A stretch of 43,321 nucleotides of DNA from Alphaproteobacteria bacterium. Lineage in GTDB: Bacteria; Pseudomonadota; Alphaproteobacteria; Sphingomonadales; Kordiimonadaceae. A program made the position numbers and the translations under genes. The notes beneath the pieces were generated by a model that was not told the DNA's origin, ran no database searches, and saw only the letters and a list, made by a program, of their open reading frames with translations. The stretch is taken from NCBI GenBank assembly GCA_021774695.1, contig JAJFIU010000045.1, forward strand, positions 1 to 43,321. Reading direction: 5' to 3'. Positions 30,947 to 39,334 of the stretch are shown one piece after another; position 1 is the stretch's first letter, and every line of letters begins with the position of its first letter.

Positions 30947-31669
30947 ATGGGTATTTTTTCCCGCCTGACCGACATTGTAAATTCTAATATCAACTCCATT
31001 CTGGATTCGGCGGAGGACCCTGAAAAAATCATCCGTATGGTCATCCAGGAAATGGAAGACACGCTGGTTGAGGTGCGCTCAAGCGCTGCTAAAACCATCG
31101 CGGATCAGAAAGACATCAACCGCCGCCTTGGCAGGATGGATAAGGCGCAGGCTGATTGGGAAAAGAAAGCCGAGCTTGCTATTTCCAAAGGCCGCGATGA
31201 CCTGGCTAAAGGCGCATTGGTTGAAAAAGCCAAGGTGGCCGATATGGCAGCGCACCTGGCCGAGGAAGCAGCTCATCTGGATGCAGCGCTGAAGCAAAAC
31301 GAAGATGATGTGATTAAACTGGATGCCAAGCTGCGTGAAGCGCGCGCCAAAAAGGTGGCGTTGGCTGCCCGTCACAAGACGGTATCAAACACCGTGCGTA
31401 TTCGTAAAAATCTGAATGACAACCGTATTCAGGATGCTTTTGACCGTTTTGATAAAGTGGACGCGCGGTTGGACCGGATGGAAGCTGAAGCAGAATCGAT
31501 GGAGATTGGCAAAGGCCAGACACTGGCCGAAGAAATCACTAACCTTCAGGTTGATGATACAATCGAAACCGAACTGGCACAGTTGAAAGCGAAGGCAGGT
31601 AGCACGGCGAACGACAATAAAAAAGCTGCTGCAAAGTCTGGCAAGTCTAAAAAGACAGCCGCCAAGTAA
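30947..31669 (+). CDS. pspA: Phage shock protein A
   Basis: PspA is the ESCRT-III-like membrane-stabilising protein and the inhibitor of PspF. It begins MGIFSRLTDIVNSNINSILD, the typical amphipathic helix, followed by EDPEKIIRMVIQEMED and long coiled-coil helices over residues 25-215. The last about 25 residues (KKAAAKSGKSKKTAAK) form an unusual lysine/alanine-rich tail. ATG 30947 has AAAGGAA upstream; an in-frame TTG at 30929 is less likely. The product has 240 residues, close to the E. coli length. First gene of the pspABC operon. Confidence 0.97.
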   Translation: MGIFSRLTDIVNSNINSILDSAEDPEKIIRMVIQEMEDTLVEVRSSAAKTIADQKDINRRLGRMDKAQADWEKKAELAISKGRDDLAKGALVEKAKVADMAAHLAEEAAHLDAALKQNEDDVIKLDAKLREARAKKVALAARHKTVSNTVRIRKNLNDNRIQDAFDRFDKVDARLDRMEAEAESMEIGKGQTLAEEITNLQVDDTIETELAQLKAKAGSTANDNKKAAAKSGKSKKTAAK

Positions 31670-31741
31670 TCAGCGTGCGCGCCGCTGCAGCCACAGGGGC
31701 GCGCCAACAGCAAGAACCCAAATGATAAAAGGGCCAATATA

Positions 31742-31972
31742 ATGGTTGATGCAGTACCAATTCTTTTAGTTGTCGTCGTGATACCATTGTGGATTATTTT
31801 TCACTATACGACAAAATGGAAAACCATGAAGGGCATAACCCCGGAAGACGAAGCCTCCCTGGGTGACCTTCGCACCGCCGCCGACCGCCTTGAAGAGCGC
31901 CTGCGCGTGATGGAACGAATTATGGACGACGAGGTCCCAGACTGGAGGAGCCGCAACAATGACAAGTTTTAA
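31742..31972 (+). CDS. pspB: Phage shock protein B
   Basis: This 76-residue inner-membrane protein has one N-terminal helix (AVPILLVVVVIPLWIIFHY) and a cytoplasmic coiled coil with LRTAADRLEERLRVMERIMDD, as in PspB. With PspC it senses membrane stress and draws PspA away from PspF. It starts 72 bases after pspA and overlaps pspC by 14 bases. Confidence 0.95.
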   Translation: MVDAVPILLVVVVIPLWIIFHYTTKWKTMKGITPEDEASLGDLRTAADRLEERLRVMERIMDDEVPDWRSRNNDKF

Positions 31973-32351
31973 CAAAAGCCCAACCCGGCTGTATAAAAAC
32001 CCCCGTGACGGGAAGATTATGGGTGTGTGTGCTGGTATAGCCGATTATTTCGGCATAACTACAACACCGGTTCGGGTTTTAACCGTCATCGGTATGTTCA
32101 CGCCGCTTAGTGGTTTCATTCTTATCGGTTACTTTGTGCTCGGCTTTTGCCTGTCTCCAAAACCAATTGATCTGTATGAAGACGAGCAGGAAGAAGAGTT
32201 TTGGAAACAGACCCGTAAGTCACCGGATTATACTGCTGCAGACATGCGCAGCCGTTTTCGAGACATCGAGCGCAGAACCGTTGATATGGAAGCCTATATG
32301 ACCAGCAAACGCTTCCGGCTTGAACGCGAGTTGAGAGCACTGGAAGATTAA
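31959..32351 (+). CDS. pspC: Phage shock protein C
   Basis: The PspC domain is clear: LYKNPRDGKIMGVCAGIADYFG, then two close membrane segments (VLTVIGMFTPLSGFILIGYF) and a cytoplasmic C-terminal half with FRDIERRTVDMEAYMTSKRF, the short coiled part found in proteobacterial PspC. The 130-residue length is usual. The overlap with pspB suggests translational coupling; a strong terminator follows. Confidence 0.95.
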   Translation: MTSFNKSPTRLYKNPRDGKIMGVCAGIADYFGITTTPVRVLTVIGMFTPLSGFILIGYFVLGFCLSPKPIDLYEDEQEEEFWKQTRKSPDYTAADMRSRFRDIERRTVDMEAYMTSKRFRLERELRALED

Positions 32352-32441
32352 TAACTAAAGACCTAAAAGATCAAAAGTCGAAAAGACGGAAGATTTAACC
32401 GAAACTATCTTTCCTTTTCCTCCCGGAATAAGAAAGAACAA

Positions 32442-32474
32442 CGGCGGGCCACTAGTTGGGTCCGCCGCTTTTTT
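32442..32474. terminator. Intrinsic terminator after pspC
   Basis: CGGCGGGCC (32442-32450), an eight-base loop and GGTCCGCCG (32459-32467) with one G-U pair are followed by C and six Ts. The T run reaches the stop of the convergent MFS gene, so it ends psp transcription. Confidence 0.9.
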
Positions 32475-33825
32475 ATGCGGTTTTCGCGGCCAGCTTTACT
32501 TCATTTTCGCGCTCGTTTTCCTGGTCTACCGCGCGCATGTAAGCTTTGCGGCCCCACAGAAATGCCAGGATGCCGAGCGGAATAGTTACCAGCGCTACGG
32601 TCAGGTAAGAGTAACGAAGTGCATCCGGCCCGCTGAATACATGGTCTGACATATAGCCGATTGCAAAGGGTCCGCCCCCGTACCCAATCAGGCTGGTCGC
32701 CATGATATAGATCGAGATTATCTGCCCGCGCATTTGGTTGGGCGTGATGATCTGCAGGCTGGCATAGGCGATGCCCGACGGGCTGTTGACAAAAAAGTTG
32801 CTGATCCCCAGCAGAATCCAGGCAACCATTGTATTTTCAACAAACACAATCGCAACGGCAGGGATCGCAAACCCAATCGGCGCCACCATCAATGCCCGGA
32901 TGTGGGCGTCTTTTTTGCCTTCGCGGAACCATTTGTCGGCCAGATAACCGCCGAAAAGCAAACCTAGTGGCCCAGTGATGATAGAGATTGTTCCAAATAT
33001 CAGGCCAACCTCAGCACCACTAAGCCCGTGATAGCGCCCAAAGAAAAAGGCCAGGAATGCGACACTGCCAAAGCCAAAAGCTGCATTCATCGAAACACCG
33101 AAGCAGATCGCGGTATAGGCCCTGTAGCGGCCTTTGAAAAAGGCAAAAACCTGCTTGAGCGGGATGGCGGCTGCACCGGCGATCTGGCCGTGGCGGACCG
33201 GCTCTTTCAGGGTCAGCACAAATAGTGTCAACAAGATGCCCGGAACACCAACTAAAAGCAGCGCCTTCTGCCATCCAGTGTCGACACTGAAGCTCAGAAA
33301 CGCAACGTCAGGCATCTGATCAGCAATCGGAATGATAGAACCACCAATGATAAAGGCCAGCGCAGACCCCACCGGAATACCCATGGCGTACACCGAAAGC
33401 GCGGTCGACAATTTATGCTTGGGGAAGCTGTCAGCGATTAGTGAATTGGCTGACGGGCCCAGCGTTGCCTCGCCGACGCCGACGCCCATTCGCAGGACAA
33501 ACAACTGCAGGAAGTTTTTAGCAAAAGCCGATGAAGCTGTCGCCAGACTCCAGAGAAAAAGCCCGACAGCGATCAGACCAATTCTACTGCGGCTGTCTGC
33601 GATACGCGCACAAAACAGTCCGATAAGCGTGTAAAAAACTGCGAAAGCAAAACCAACCAGTAAGCCAAATTCGGTATCTGAAATCCCGAAATCACTCTGT
33701 ATCGCAGGTCCGAGCAGGCTCAATATCTGGCGGTCGATGAAGGAAAAGGTGTATATCAATAAAAGAAGGCCAACCATATACCAGGCATATTTGGGCTTTG
33801 GATAGATGTGGTTATCCTCGGACAT
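32473..33825 (-). CDS. MFS transporter, Spinster-like
   Basis: A 450-residue permease with twelve probable helices. The early YTFSFIDRQILSLLGPAIQS and FGLLVGFAFAVFYTLIG segments and the loop 2-3 motif ARIADSRSRIG, then RMGVGVGEATLGPSANSLIA, fit the Spinster-like group of the major facilitator superfamily. These are often lipid, sugar or drug exporters, and the substrate here is unknown. AAAGGAAAC precedes the ATG. It is monocistronic: convergent with psp and divergent from sufE. Confidence 0.9.
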   Translation of the reverse strand: MSEDNHIYPKPKYAWYMVGLLLLIYTFSFIDRQILSLLGPAIQSDFGISDTEFGLLVGFAFAVFYTLIGLFCARIADSRSRIGLIAVGLFLWSLATASSAFAKNFLQLFVLRMGVGVGEATLGPSANSLIADSFPKHKLSTALSVYAMGIPVGSALAFIIGGSIIPIADQMPDVAFLSFSVDTGWQKALLLVGVPGILLTLFVLTLKEPVRHGQIAGAAAIPLKQVFAFFKGRYRAYTAICFGVSMNAAFGFGSVAFLAFFFGRYHGLSGAEVGLIFGTISIITGPLGLLFGGYLADKWFREGKKDAHIRALMVAPIGFAIPAVAIVFVENTMVAWILLGISNFFVNSPSGIAYASLQIITPNQMRGQIISIYIMATSLIGYGGGPFAIGYMSDHVFSGPDALRYSYLTVALVTIPLGILAFLWGRKAYMRAVDQENERENEVKLAAKTA

Positions 33826-33964
33826 ACGGTTTCCTTTTTTGGGCTGGGTTCTTGTGGCACGGCAAAATGGTTATTGATTTTTAGGGTCAGTGAAGTAGAC
33901 AGTCGGTCAAACAACTACAATGTCAAGTTTTTGTCGCTGGATCGACCGCAAACAGGATGAGTTG

Positions 33965-34387
33965 ATGGCACTGGATGATACAACACTCAACGATATTATA
34001 GAGACCTTTGAGTTTCTGGATGATTGGGAAGACCGGTACCGGATGATTATTGATCTGGGCAAAAAGCTGGTGCCGCTGGCGCCAGACGAAATGACCGATG
34101 CTTTCAAGGTACGCGGGTGTCAAAGCCAGGTTTGGCTGGTGCCTACCACAGACGCAGACGGGTGCATCCATTTTCGCGGGGACAGCGACGCCCATATCGT
34201 TAAAGGACTTGTCGCGCTGATGATCGTAGTGTTTTCCGGTAAAACCGGTGCTGAGATTGCTGCCATTGATGCCAAGGCAATATTGGACCAGTTGGGCTTA
34301 GCGGCGCACTTGTCACCGATGCGGGCCAACGGCCTGTTTTCCATGGTCGAGCGTATTCAGGAAATTGCTGGGTCTGGGGCCAAGTAG
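33965..34387 (+). CDS. sufE: SufE-family cysteine desulfurase sulfur acceptor
   Basis: SufE takes persulfide sulfur from a SufS-type desulfurase for Fe-S cluster assembly. The pattern FEFLDDWEDRYRMIIDLGKK, LVPLAPDEM and VRGCQSQVW is complete, with the acceptor cysteine at C52 (C51 in E. coli). ATG 33965 with AGGATG upstream gives 140 residues, the typical length; an in-frame ATG at 33920 would add 15. No other suf gene is near, which is common when sufE lies apart from the main cluster. Confidence 0.93.
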   Translation: MALDDTTLNDIIETFEFLDDWEDRYRMIIDLGKKLVPLAPDEMTDAFKVRGCQSQVWLVPTTDADGCIHFRGDSDAHIVKGLVALMIVVFSGKTGAEIAAIDAKAILDQLGLAAHLSPMRANGLFSMVERIQEIAGSGAK

Positions 34388-34429
34388 AATCAATGCCCCA
34401 ATCGCCATAAAAATGGGCAAAACGAGATC

Positions 34430-34459
34430 AAAAAAAAGGGAGCCAGCGGCTCCCTTTTT
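34430..34459. terminator. Bidirectional intrinsic terminator
   Basis: GGGAGCC-AGC-GGCTCCC (34438-34454) has eight As before and five Ts after, so it can end transcription from both sufE and the convergent transporter gene. Confidence 0.92.
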
Positions 34460-34481
34460 GCATTCTGTGATTGCTGTGTTG

Positions 34482-35846
34482 TTAGGCGATAATTGTGTTG
34501 TATAGAATGGAAATAAACACGGCGCCAATGGCGACTGGGCATACAAAACGTACCAGGAATAGCCATATTTTGAAGGTGCCTTCCTCCATCGCCAATTCTT
34601 CCATCATGGTTTTGCGGCTGATAAACCAGCCAACAAAAATCGCGATGAACATACCACCCAGCGGCATCAGGATATTATTAGTGATATAATCCTTGAAGCT
34701 CATGAAATCGAGGCCCAAGATTTTGACATCTCCGAGCAAGTTGCCGCCCTGACCCCATGCCGACAGCGTACCAAGAGCAAAGGCTGCAGCACCAATGAAT
34801 AGGGCGACTTTTTTACGGTCGATGCCGGTGCGTTCCTCGACATAAGATACCGCCGGTTCCAGCAATGAGATGGAGCTGGTTACGGCCGCCACCGTGAGCA
34901 GGAAGAAGAACATGGTGCCGACAATCGCGCCGCCAGTCATCTGACCGAAAGCAATTGGCAGGGTAGTAAACACGAGCCCAACGCTTTGACCAGGCTCGAG
35001 ACCGAAGGCAAATACAATCGGGAAGATTGCCAGACCAGCCATCAATGCTACGCCGCTATCTGCTGCGGCAATTATTACCGCAGAGCGTGGAATGTTCATT
35101 TCTTTGGTGAGGTAGGAGCCGTAGGTCATGATCGACCCCAGTGCCAACGACAATGAGAAGAAGGCCAGCCCCAACGCCTGCAAGACTGTTTCAATGGTCA
35201 ATTTGGCAAAATCTGGATTAAACAGGAAGTTCACCGCCGCACCGAAATCACCGGTAATGCCCGAATAGATCATCATGCCAACCAGCAAGGCGAACAGTGC
35301 CGGCATTAAGAATGTTACCGCCTTTTCTAGTCCGCCTGTTACACCGCGGGCAACAATACCAATAGTGATGGCAAGGAAGGCGAAATGGGCAATGATTGGA
35401 CTGACCGGATCAGCGACAAACGTACCGAAAGTCTGGGTGGATATAGCGGCATCATACCCGCTGAAGCCTGACATAGCCTTGACAAGATAGGCCAGCACCC
35501 AGCCGCCAACCACGGAATAAAAGCTGATAACAATGAAACCGCCGACAACGCCAGACCAACCGATAAGACCCCAGGCTTTGCTGCGGCCTTCCTCATTGGC
35601 GATTTTTGCCATCGATCCAATTGGCGACAATTGACCGCGACGACCTAGCGAAAGCTCGGCAATCAGAACCGGCAGGCCAACAGCAAAAACGAACGCCAGA
35701 TACACAAGTACGAAGGCACCACCCCCGCCTTCACCGGCTTCATACGGAAATTTCCAGATGTTACCAAGGCCAACGGCGCTGCCGACTGCCGCGAGCAAAA
35801 ATGTCCAGCGCGATGACCAATGCGCATGTTGTGATAATCCAGCCAT
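34482..35846 (-). CDS. Sodium-dependent transporter of the NSS (SNF) family
   Basis: Na+-coupled symporter of amino acids or related amines. The unwound helix 1 motif AVGSAVGLGNIWKFPY is clear, and SLALGSIMTYGSYL and the later helix 8 region VTSSISLLEPAVSY follow. About eleven to twelve helices are predicted, typical of bacterial MhsT/LeuT-like proteins. ATG 35846 (MAGLSQHAHWSSRW) gives 454 residues; an in-frame start at 35900 adds residues unlike the family. The substrate cannot be set from sequence. Confidence 0.93.
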   Translation of the reverse strand: MAGLSQHAHWSSRWTFLLAAVGSAVGLGNIWKFPYEAGEGGGGAFVLVYLAFVFAVGLPVLIAELSLGRRGQLSPIGSMAKIANEEGRSKAWGLIGWSGVVGGFIVISFYSVVGGWVLAYLVKAMSGFSGYDAAISTQTFGTFVADPVSPIIAHFAFLAITIGIVARGVTGGLEKAVTFLMPALFALLVGMMIYSGITGDFGAAVNFLFNPDFAKLTIETVLQALGLAFFSLSLALGSIMTYGSYLTKEMNIPRSAVIIAAADSGVALMAGLAIFPIVFAFGLEPGQSVGLVFTTLPIAFGQMTGGAIVGTMFFFLLTVAAVTSSISLLEPAVSYVEERTGIDRKKVALFIGAAAFALGTLSAWGQGGNLLGDVKILGLDFMSFKDYITNNILMPLGGMFIAIFVGWFISRKTMMEELAMEEGTFKIWLFLVRFVCPVAIGAVFISILYNTIIA

Positions 35847-35967
35847 ATGTCCCAAACTCCCCCGAGTAAAATGATGGGTATTGATTAAAGCGCGGCTCAA
35901 AGCACGGCTTCTTTTTCTGACCCGCTCCCCTGCCGGCCAAATTATGTATAGGCAGCTTTAGCGTCCG

Positions 35968-36795
35968 CTACTGTGATGTGTCAATAACTGCGCAATATTC
36001 TTGCTGGCCTTTTACGGAATTACACAAGCCATTAGCGTCGGCTCGCTCACCGACCCGGACCCCCAGGCGCACCGCTGTGCTGCCGCCGACTTCAAGTTCC
36101 CACTGGTCAATAATACCAACCAAAGGGGGAAATTTCGCCTCCAAAGTGGAACGGTTTTTCATTGCAGTGTCCATCGAGCGGTAACTGGCAAGGTGAACAA
36201 ACCATTGACCCAGCGGCGACTGGCTGGCCGGTCGGGCAACGGCGCTTGATTGACCGCTTGGCACGCTACCTGAAAATTTAACCGGGTCCATAACCCGGAT
36301 TGGACCTGCTGGCGAAATACCATCATGCAGCCGTGGCACGGGTGCCAAATTGACGTCCATGGCAGTTAGAAACTGGGAAAGCGCGGCAAGCCGTCGTGCG
36401 GATTCGTCAACAACGGTACCGTTGGCCAACACCCTGTCAGGGCAGCGGGCGCGCACACTGTCTTTTGAGCCGGTTTGCATTAATCCAGCGTAAAGCAGGC
36501 GCGCACGTGTGCCCAATCCAGCCTCCTCAAGCGCAAGTGCTGTATAGAATTTGTCTGTGGACGAAACCAGAGGCTCCGCGGTTAGGGCATCAATTGCTTC
36601 TAGCGGGCGGCCCTGACAAATTGCCGCTTGCAGGTTTGACGGTAGTTCGTGAACCGCACCGCCTGCAATGCGCGTGGTTGGGCCAGAGCCAGATAGGCCA
36701 GAGCCACCACATGCGGCCACAACCAACAGGGGTGATAGCTTCAACAGTGTTGCCAGCTTGTTAAATCGGTTATTAAGTTGTGGCTTCTTCAACAT
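35968..36795 (-). CDS. SPOR-domain lipoprotein
   Basis: The 275-residue product has a lipoprotein signal with lipobox VVAAC (C29) followed by GGSG, so it is probably anchored to a membrane. The middle (about 50-150) looks helical and TPR-like (AAICQGRPLEAIDAL, YTALALEEAGLGTRARLLYA). The C-terminal SPOR domain (about 195-272, QWFVHLASYRSMDTAMKNRS) would bind denuded septal peptidoglycan. Its start lies 3 bases after the stop of the carbonic-anhydrase-like gene, so both are surely one transcript. A role at the division site or in envelope upkeep is inference. Confidence 0.85.
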   Translation of the reverse strand: MLKKPQLNNRFNKLATLLKLSPLLVVAACGGSGLSGSGPTTRIAGGAVHELPSNLQAAICQGRPLEAIDALTAEPLVSSTDKFYTALALEEAGLGTRARLLYAGLMQTGSKDSVRARCPDRVLANGTVVDESARRLAALSQFLTAMDVNLAPVPRLHDGISPAGPIRVMDPVKFSGSVPSGQSSAVARPASQSPLGQWFVHLASYRSMDTAMKNRSTLEAKFPPLVGIIDQWELEVGGSTAVRLGVRVGERADANGLCNSVKGQQEYCAVIDTSQ

Positions 36796-36798
36796 GGT

Positions 36799-37560
36799 TT
36801 ATTGTCCCCGCGCTTCCAGAACCAACCGGTTGCCGCGCTTTTGCAGCGGGCGGGCATTGCCGGCGCCAACAACACCCTTGATCAGGTCAATCTGTTCTTT
36901 GGAGGCCTGAATGGGTTGTTTGTAGATATACCAGTTGACACCCTCGCTGCACGGCGGTGTGGTCAGTGATCCCATATACCGGAAATAGTTTTTGTTTGTT
37001 GGCATCAGGTCGCGGGCGTTGACGAGGATATTGTTATTGCGGTTTCGCTGATCAGGCTCTAGCGGCATATTGGCAATAAATTCAGCCAATGCCCGGTTGG
37101 CTTGGCCTTCTTTTACCAGCGTTACCACAACAGCATAACTGCCATCGGTGCCGCGGTGGATAAATTGCACTGACAGCGGGAAGCTTTCTCCTGCAATTGT
37201 GTGTTCAGCAGGAGCGCGGAAAACAAAACGGTTCAACGGCAACAGTTTTTTGCCGACTCGAAGGTAACTGCCGCGTTCATAGTCCATCGTGATCATTAAC
37301 CGGTTGTGGGCCAGATTAATCTCGGAAACACGGTAATCGGGGCGCAGGCGGTGCATCACGGCGGGTTCGGTGCCTTCAATGTTAATCGGTGACTGGAATT
37401 GGCCAGCAGCGCAAACCGAGTTGGCACCAGACAGTGTGTGCCAATTGGCAGGGCCGTTAGCGCCGCTATAGCTCCAGTTTTCCTGCGCGAAAGCGCCAGA
37501 AGCCCCGAGCAGCGTTGTTGCGATTAGCACCGCTCCACATTTGACCCATTTTGGCAGCAT
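36799..37560 (-). CDS. Alpha-carbonic-anhydrase-like periplasmic protein lacking zinc ligands
   Basis: From ATG 37560 (GGAGG upstream) the protein has 253 residues and a signal peptide ending near GAFAQ. The alpha-carbonic anhydrase fold is plain: WSYSGANGPANW, QFQSPINIEG, APAEHTIAGESFPL, and YRYMGSLTTPPCSEGVNW, with the usual disulfide pair C50/C204. But the zinc site is gone. The FHFH motif reads FVFR (V113, R115 in place of H94, H96) and the third ligand, in ELHLVH-like sequence, is Q132 in VQFIH (H119). Carbonate hydration is therefore not expected, as in the carbonic-anhydrase-related proteins of animals. The next gene, 3 bases on, is a SPOR lipoprotein. It may serve as a binding domain. 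Confidence 0.9.
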   Translation of the reverse strand: MLPKWVKCGAVLIATTLLGASGAFAQENWSYSGANGPANWHTLSGANSVCAAGQFQSPINIEGTEPAVMHRLRPDYRVSEINLAHNRLMITMDYERGSYLRVGKKLLPLNRFVFRAPAEHTIAGESFPLSVQFIHRGTDGSYAVVVTLVKEGQANRALAEFIANMPLEPDQRNRNNNILVNARDLMPTNKNYFRYMGSLTTPPCSEGVNWYIYKQPIQASKEQIDLIKGVVGAGNARPLQKRGNRLVLEARGQ

Positions 37561-37576
37561 TAGTTCCTCCAACTCT

Positions 37577-39013
37577 TCATTTCGTTGTCGTATCCAGCAC
37601 CATGTGTATGGCATGCGCAAATTTTTTAACAACCATTTCAATGGTCTTGTCTGGCAAATTGGCGAAACCTGCCAGCAGTCCCTGTCGTCTTGGCGCAAAT
37701 TGGAAACAATTGGATACCGGTACCGCGCCAATACCGGCATTTTGCGCCAAACTTGCAAGCTTGCCGTCGCTTAGACCGAAATCCAGAAGTTCGCCCCGAC
37801 TGTAGGCCAGTAAGTGAAGGCCTGCATCTGAAGGCTGGAAATCCAAGAATCGCTTCAGGTGAGTGTCGGCAAAATTGGTGAATAAATTCTTACGTTTGGC
37901 GTGGATCATTCTAAGTCGCCTTATGTGGCGGGTAAAGTCGCCGTCTTCCATGAAAGCATTCAGGGCAATTTGCCCGCCGATAGACGGGAAACTGTCAGTC
38001 GCACTTCGAAACCTCGCCACCTGTTCTATCATGTGTTTTGGCAAAACGAGATATCCTAGCCTAAGGGCCGGAAACAGCGACTTGGAAAATGTACCACCGT
38101 AAATAACCCGCTGCCCACCATCGATGCCCTGCAAACTGTTGAGCGGGTGCCCGGCATAGCGAAATTCGCTATCATAATCGTCTTCAAAAACCAGGCTGTC
38201 GGTGCGGCGCGCCCAGTCCAGTAACTCCAGGCGCCTGCTGTGCGGCATGGTATAGCCAAGAGGGTATTGGCGGGATGGGCTCGTGACCAGTAAGCCTTGT
38301 GTTTCTCGTGGCGGCAATGCACCGTAATCATCAACACTGGTATAGCGCACCGGGTGGCCTGACGCGTTAGCGGAAGCCAACATGCCATCATACCCGGGGT
38401 CTTCAAGAATTATTGGTGCCTCGGACTGCAATACTGTTTTAGCAAGAAGGAACAGGCCTTGTTGCAGACCCGTAACGATCATAATTTGCGATACATCACA
38501 GACCGCACTGCGCGAAGCCTGCAGGTAGGATGCTACATTGCGGCGTAGTGGCTCAAATCCCATGACGTCGCTATGATACATCAGATTAGTATCCAGCTTT
38601 CGCATCGCTCGGCTGGTGGTGCGCGCCCATATTGCCGTTGGAAATTGATCCAGTGCAGGCATGCCCGATAACAGGGTATGTTGCGGTCTGGCAGGCGCAA
38701 ATGCGCCGTTTGACGGACTGGGTGAAGTGGTTTGGGTCAATTGATCTGGCGTGCCGCTGGCAACAAAAGTTCCCGCACCGGTTCGCGCTTCCAGATAGCC
38801 TTCCGCGACCAACTGGTCATATGCCTGCACCACGGTAATACGTGCTACGCCCAGTCTGCCTGCGAGCATGCGACTTGCGGGCAGGCGGGTACCACCAGCC
38901 AACTTTCCGTCCAAAATTGAAGTGCGAATTTTGGTATGCAATTGCCGTTGCAGGGTTTTTCCCGCTGTTGGGTCCAGCCCGCCGCCCCACAGTGTTGCAA
39001 AGTCGTCTTTCAT
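37577..39013 (-). CDS. MocR/PdxR-type GntR regulator with aminotransferase-like domain
   Basis: Residues 1-90 hold a GntR winged helix (LPASRMLAGRLGVARITVVQ, YLEARTGAGTFVA), and the remainder is a fold type I aminotransferase domain with GGTFSKSLFPALRLGY, whose lysine would bind PLP. Proteins of this class usually control vitamin B6 or amino-acid genes in response to PLP or an amino compound. ATG 39013 gives 478 residues; upstream extension would run into the operator. Its neighbour across the divergent promoter is a PNPOx-fold gene, the classical context, so it probably regulates that gene. Confidence 0.93.
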   Translation of the reverse strand: MKDDFATLWGGGLDPTAGKTLQRQLHTKIRTSILDGKLAGGTRLPASRMLAGRLGVARITVVQAYDQLVAEGYLEARTGAGTFVASGTPDQLTQTTSPSPSNGAFAPARPQHTLLSGMPALDQFPTAIWARTTSRAMRKLDTNLMYHSDVMGFEPLRRNVASYLQASRSAVCDVSQIMIVTGLQQGLFLLAKTVLQSEAPIILEDPGYDGMLASANASGHPVRYTSVDDYGALPPRETQGLLVTSPSRQYPLGYTMPHSRRLELLDWARRTDSLVFEDDYDSEFRYAGHPLNSLQGIDGGQRVIYGGTFSKSLFPALRLGYLVLPKHMIEQVARFRSATDSFPSIGGQIALNAFMEDGDFTRHIRRLRMIHAKRKNLFTNFADTHLKRFLDFQPSDAGLHLLAYSRGELLDFGLSDGKLASLAQNAGIGAVPVSNCFQFAPRRQGLLAGFANLPDKTIEMVVKKFAHAIHMVLDTTTK

Positions 39014-39044
39014 ATTGGACCTATCAAAAAGTAAAAATTGGACC
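39014..39044. promoter_or_regulatory. Direct repeats in the MocR divergent promoter
   Basis: ATTGGACC occurs at 39014-39021 and 39037-39044, on one face of the helix (23-base step), and is followed by an imperfect GGGTC near 39053. MocR/PdxR regulators commonly bind such direct repeats. The repeats lie just before the MocR start and ahead of the plus-strand genes. Confidence 0.65.
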
Positions 39045-39106
39045 TTTATATAGGGTCGATAGTGACACACATAGGTGTCATAGCAAACGCAAATTTGGAA
39101 AATGCA

Positions 39107-39334
39107 ATGACACTACAACTAACTCTGGGGCGCACCACATTTCTGGTTCGCCGCGAGCCAGCTAAACCGGTGGCACGATCGGCAACTGCGCAGCAGCCAG
39201 CACCTTCCTTTGCCGCAGCATGGATGCAAGTTTTCAACGGCACATGGCAGGCAAAAGCAGGTGCCAATTTCCCCAAACAGTTTTCAACAAAGCAGGGCAC
39301 AATAAAGACGAAAGAAAACCATGACCAAAAATGA
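39107..39334 (+). CDS. Possible small protein upstream of the PNPOx-like gene
   Basis: A 75-residue frame (MTLQLTLGRTTFLVRREPAK...) lies directly behind the MocR operator and overlaps the next gene by 14 bases, which suggests coupled translation. It has a Trp-containing middle (FAAAWMQVFNGTW) and a Lys/Gln-rich end. GGAAA stands nine bases before the ATG. No family is recognised. The frame could also be a leader. Confidence 0.45.
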   Translation: MTLQLTLGRTTFLVRREPAKPVARSATAQQPAPSFAAAWMQVFNGTWQAKAGANFPKQFSTKQGTIKTKENHDQK

